Assembly: GCF_040412425.1 (NCBI RefSeq)
Contig: NC_089789.1
Coordinates: 41,845,606 to 41,909,605 of the forward strand
Direction of reading: 5' to 3'
DNA from: Macrobrachium rosenbergii
Taxonomy: Eukaryota; Arthropoda; Malacostraca; Decapoda; Palaemonidae
Length of the DNA: 64,000 nucleotides
Shown: positions 60,466-64,000 of the stretch, one piece after another
Layout of the letters: every line of letters starts with the position of its first letter
Position numbering within the stretch: position 1 is the stretch's first letter
The notes under the pieces: generated by a model
The model's database searches: none
Seen by the model: only the letters and a program-made list of their open reading frames with translations
What the model was told of the DNA's origin: nothing
Position numbers and translations under genes: made by a program

Positions 60466-61685
60466 AAATGTAGCACTTGAAATACCAACCCCCCTTTGTG
60501 GTCAACTTGCACCGCTGCGAGAGGAACACTGATTAAAAAAAAAATAGACCGACCTCCACGTTTTTATCATTCACGGGAAATCCGTCCCTCGTCGCAGTAT
60601 GACGAGGTTCCTACAGCGTCCAACAATGTTTTAAGACATCCTGTCATTCTTCTTCTTCTTCTGACGTCCTCTTAGTACAAGTGACGTCACCGAGATTGTG
60701 TCACACCAACAAAGAAGTAGGCCTATCTTATCCTTGTTGGTTTCATACCCGGATAAGAGTGAAGGACTGGAAGTAGTGACGCATTTGCTTAATATATAAT
60801 AATAATAAAGGAAAGTAGCCAAGACTTCGAGGATAAACAAATATTTGACTTCCGCTAAAGCAGTATTACGTGTGGATTTTAAAAGAATTTTACCAAAGGC
60901 GGGTCTCTTGCCTGACAACAATTGCTTCGTTTTTGAGGAAGATAGGACAGCAGTTTTTGGGGGAGATGGGACATATTTTGGGGGTGTTAAGGGAAATAAT
61001 GTTGACTGATAAACCTTGGCGGATGTTTGAGGTTTCGGAAAGTTATTGCTTCTGAGACGTTTTCGTTCGGCTGAAGGACCCCTATATGAACTGAGCTGGT
61101 TATATGTGGATTCTGGATTATTAATATGATTATTATTATTATTATTATTGATAGCTCGTTAAAAATCGTCCTTAGAACAGAATGACGATGAAAGGAGAAA
61201 AAGTAAAACAAAAGATGATAAATTGTTATAATTCTTATAATAATATTAATCAATACAGTTAAACCTATACACGGACATTTACTGTACATTTTATACAAAA
61301 ACAGTTCATAAACAAGAAGGAAAAATAAAACAATGTAACCCTTCTAGATTTTACAGCAGCTACGTTGCCTCTCTAAAGGTAGAGACTTTTATAAAGCACC
61401 AGTGTAGCCTCTGAATTTATACTCTTCAGAGTAGCAAGAAACATGCCCTGAAGTCACGAAGATGACATTTAAAACTTTGGTTACGCCTAGGTTTCGGTAT
61501 GCGTACTGAGATATGTTTACTTACCTTTACCGATTTTGTTACTTTCAATTTTTCCTAATAAGCATTAAGGCCATTGTAATCATAATAATAATTTAAGACA
61601 ATAATAAAGAAATGAGACCGGACAGAAAAAAGTGTGGGCTTTATCCAGAAGTTAAAAAATGCTAGAAGGAAAGAGTTTTGGAACT
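59703..61685. other. Mixed-composition spacer, no gene supported
   Basis: GC is higher up to about 60.4 kb and several 60-100 codon ORFs overlap on both strands, but none shows a domain, splice context or conserved motif. It contains a 70-bp (GA)n at 60391-60460 and an (ATT)n run at 61121-61150. Confidence 0.5.
60391..60460 (+). repeat. (GA)n microsatellite, 70 bp
   Basis: This is an uninterrupted GA tract. Confidence 0.98.
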
Positions 61686-61689
61686 TCCT

Positions 61690-61990
61690 AACCTTATTTA
61701 TCCAAGACTTTGGTGTTTAAGCTCATTCATCGAAGACTTTGCAGGTTACACTCATTTATCCTAGACTCTGAAGGTTACTAAAACTAATTCATCCTGAACT
61801 ACGAACACTGATGGCTTAATTAATCCAAGTCAGAAAATGCTCGTACTAAACTCATTTATCGAAGACGATAAAAGGTACTAAACTCATCTATGAAATCCTA
61901 AGAAAGTTACAAGAATAATTTACCAAAGGCTCTGAAAAATACGAAACTCATTCACCAAAGGCTGCAAGCTACCAAATTCATTTATGTTCG
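61690..61990. repeat. Decayed tandem array of about 30-bp units
   Basis: Variants of CTCATTTATCCAAGACTTTG recur at about 61693, 61722, 61751, 61783, 61849, 61881, 61945 and 61975, often followed by GGTTAC or GTACTA. Spacing is mostly 29-36 bases. Divergence between units is high. Confidence 0.7.
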
Positions 61991-63060
61991 TGCCTGAAAT
62001 GTTGAATGACTTTTGTATATAATTATCTCAAAACGCAGAGTTCTGCTAAGCTCCTTTCTGGCTAATGTCAAGCTGTGAATTCCGATGTGCCATGACATCA
62101 CATCCTATATTTTTTCCTGTCTTCCTTTCTATGCAGATGTTTGTTTTAGAAAAGAAGGGGGACTGTCGGTCTACGTCTTTAGAATATACACTCTTTACGC
62201 AGTAAATAGCATGGATCGTGGCCAGCTTTCCTGCACCGCAGATTAGGGAAGAAGACATCCGTGCTTAGACTGACGGACCAAAGCATACCAACTCTTTATA
62301 CTCCTTACGAGGGTTGCATTCTTTTAAAGAGGGCTTTGGCTTTTCTGACACGATTACCGGCCGCTCAGAATAGCAGCGTTGCCCCGTGGCTTACAGAAAG
62401 CCATTTCGATCTAACTACAAAACAACAGTAATTGTTTGATTGCGCCTAAAGCTTCGTGCCACTCAGTGGCCATGAAGCAATAATTCATGCTATGTGTTTA
62501 CGTCGATCATGATTTCCTGATCAAGTTCCAACTTAAACTAGACCGAAATTAACTTTACGTGATGTTATTTAAGTTTTTATTTTATCTCAAAAGAAGTTAC
62601 AGAATCACCTTTTGACTCAGATACACAAATAGGCCTAAACCGGAGGTGGTAAAGAATCCCATAGCTTAATCACGTTGGGAAAGGAACAGTCATATAACTC
62701 AGCATGATAAAGGTTACTGATCTCTTCAATGTGATTTTGCGAAGGGGTTGGTGGGTGTTCCTGAACCAAGCGAGAAGGCGTGAGGGTGGATTCTTTCAAT
62801 ATCAAATAATTTTATAGATCAGGGGAAGCATACAGTTATTGCATCATCAACAAGAACGGAGAAACAACTTCTGATCATTGCACAGAGAAGAGAAGTAGAG
62901 CCATAAGCAGCCAGGAAATAAAGACAGAAAGATGACGAAAGATTCTTCAGAACCTTACGGGAAGGATGACAAAGCGTTCGTAACTCGGGAAAGATGGTAC
63001 TAGCCAAAACTTTTGTCATAAAACGTTCGAGCTGCAAGTATGGCGACGCTCGTGATATGT
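61991..63060. other. Spacer, no gene supported
   Basis: There is no recognisable ORF or element. The 72-codon minus-strand frame at 62819-63037 has no identifiable domain. Confidence 0.5.
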
Positions 63061-63061
63061 G

Positions 63062-63105
<44 letters not shown>

Positions 63106-63143
63106 TGTGTGTGTGTGTGTGTTGTGTGTGTGTGTGTGTGTGT
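63061..63143 (+). repeat. (AT)n-(GT)n compound microsatellite
   Basis: A short AT tract runs into about 60 bases of GT with two TTG interruptions. Confidence 0.97.
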
Positions 63144-63690
63144 TTAGTTCCCTAACTCAAGTTTCAGTGAAAGGTGAAACTGCGTCACCAAATTCATAAG
63201 AACATCATAGATTTAAATAAAAAAAAAAAGTACGATTATCCCAATATATTTACGAAGGCACAGTTGCTTCCAAGCTGTGGTCTTAACCACAAAACGAGTG
63301 AGGTTGAAGAAACGAAAGAAAAATGAAGCAAATAAAATTGAATAAGTAAAAAATAAAGTGGCAATCGACGCCTTGTTTCGTACCCAACGCCCGGGTCTTC
63401 AGATAGTGGAACTATGAGCTATTCACTCGCTCGCGTTATCAGAGTTGAAGTACATGTATTTTGTCATGCGGTGGGCTTTCAAGCAGACTTTGCTTGCATG
63501 ATGAGTGTGGATAATCTTACGAAATAAACAACTCTGCTGTGAGAATTCATAAGCTCGTGATGGTCCCATGTCCTGATAAAAGAATGGGTGCGGTTGAGCG
63601 CTGAACGCCATATTCTTGCACAAATAAACAAAAAATTAAGGTATCCTGAAGCATACAGCAAACCTTAGCGGCCTGAGGCAAGAGGCAACG

Positions 63691-63807
63691 GGTTATAACG
63701 AGACCCAGTGGAAGCAAAACCAGCGTAAGGGTTATAACGAGACCCAGTGGAAGCAAAACTAGCGTAAGGGTTATAACGAGGCCCAGTGGAAGTAAAACTA
63801 GCGTAAG
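63691..63807. repeat. Three tandem copies of a 39-bp unit
   Basis: Units at 63691, 63730 and 63769 begin GGTTATAACGAGRCCCAGTG and differ by only a few bases. Because 39 is a multiple of three, a frame stays open on each strand, but neither extends into a credible gene. Nothing else is seen to the right edge. Confidence 0.95.
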
Positions 63808-64000
63808 AACAAAGGAGACGCCGTGAGCGAACTTATAATCGCGTATCTTATCACATGAATTATATCATATCGCTGTGAATGTAATCATTAAAAAAAAAGT
63901 AATAAAAAATGGAAGTTTACGCTCCGGTATTACGCTGTTGTGGTCTGTAACGCATTGCCTTTCGACATTATACTGATAATGAAATATGTGCATTGCTAAT

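Noticed and set aside
63691..63807. Possible CRISPR-like direct repeats
   Set aside because: The units abut with no spacers and the DNA is eukaryotic; it is a minisatellite.

Overview
The window is nuclear DNA of an arthropod, most likely a decapod crustacean. Protein-coding DNA is sparse, introns are long and AT-rich, and GT-AG splice sites flank the exons. There are long GA, AT, AAT and GT microsatellites, and a SINE-like element that I recall from decapod sequences. No bacterial, plastid or CRISPR features are seen. The assignment rests on gene content and repeat style; I could not run a database search.

Left part (1-25 kb, + strand): three tandem paralogous zinc-finger genes, ZNF-A (1-2615, cut by the left edge), ZNF-B (11491-13944) and ZNF-C (18781-22101). 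Each has its coding region in one long exon and a collinear layout: acidic/Ser-rich N-terminus, a ZAD-like CxxC...CxxC domain ending in a Trp-Pro pair, scattered C2H2 fingers, a dense C-terminal finger array, and a shared tail motif. ZNF-C also carries three AT-hooks. They are probably nuclear DNA-binding regulators, and nothing in the window identifies their targets. Candidate spliced 5' UTR exons lie upstream of ZNF-B and ZNF-C. The spacers hold decayed non-LTR reverse transcriptase pieces, a palindrome, tandem duplications, a composite repeat and a SINE with an intact 15-bp target duplication.

Middle (33-58 kb, - strand): the complete drk/Grb2 adaptor gene. Five coding exons join in frame to a 211-residue SH3-SH2-SH3 protein, and a candidate 5' UTR exon lies near 57.7 kb. 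Drk links activated receptor tyrosine kinases to Sos and Ras. Its introns carry three MITE copies sharing TA-flanked CAGGCAGTCCC termini, a TTAA-flanked piggyBac-like relic, an inverted SINE copy and several GA tracts.

Right part (58-64 kb): no convincing gene. It holds an AT tract, a reverse transcriptase relic, GA, AAT and GT microsatellites, a decayed ~30-bp tandem array and a 39-bp three-copy repeat.

The most novel-looking item is the ZAD-like zinc-finger trio. Its paralogs share one finger with an identical ten-residue core, a short-loop finger and conserved segments outside the fingers. The two gene groups have no visible functional link.
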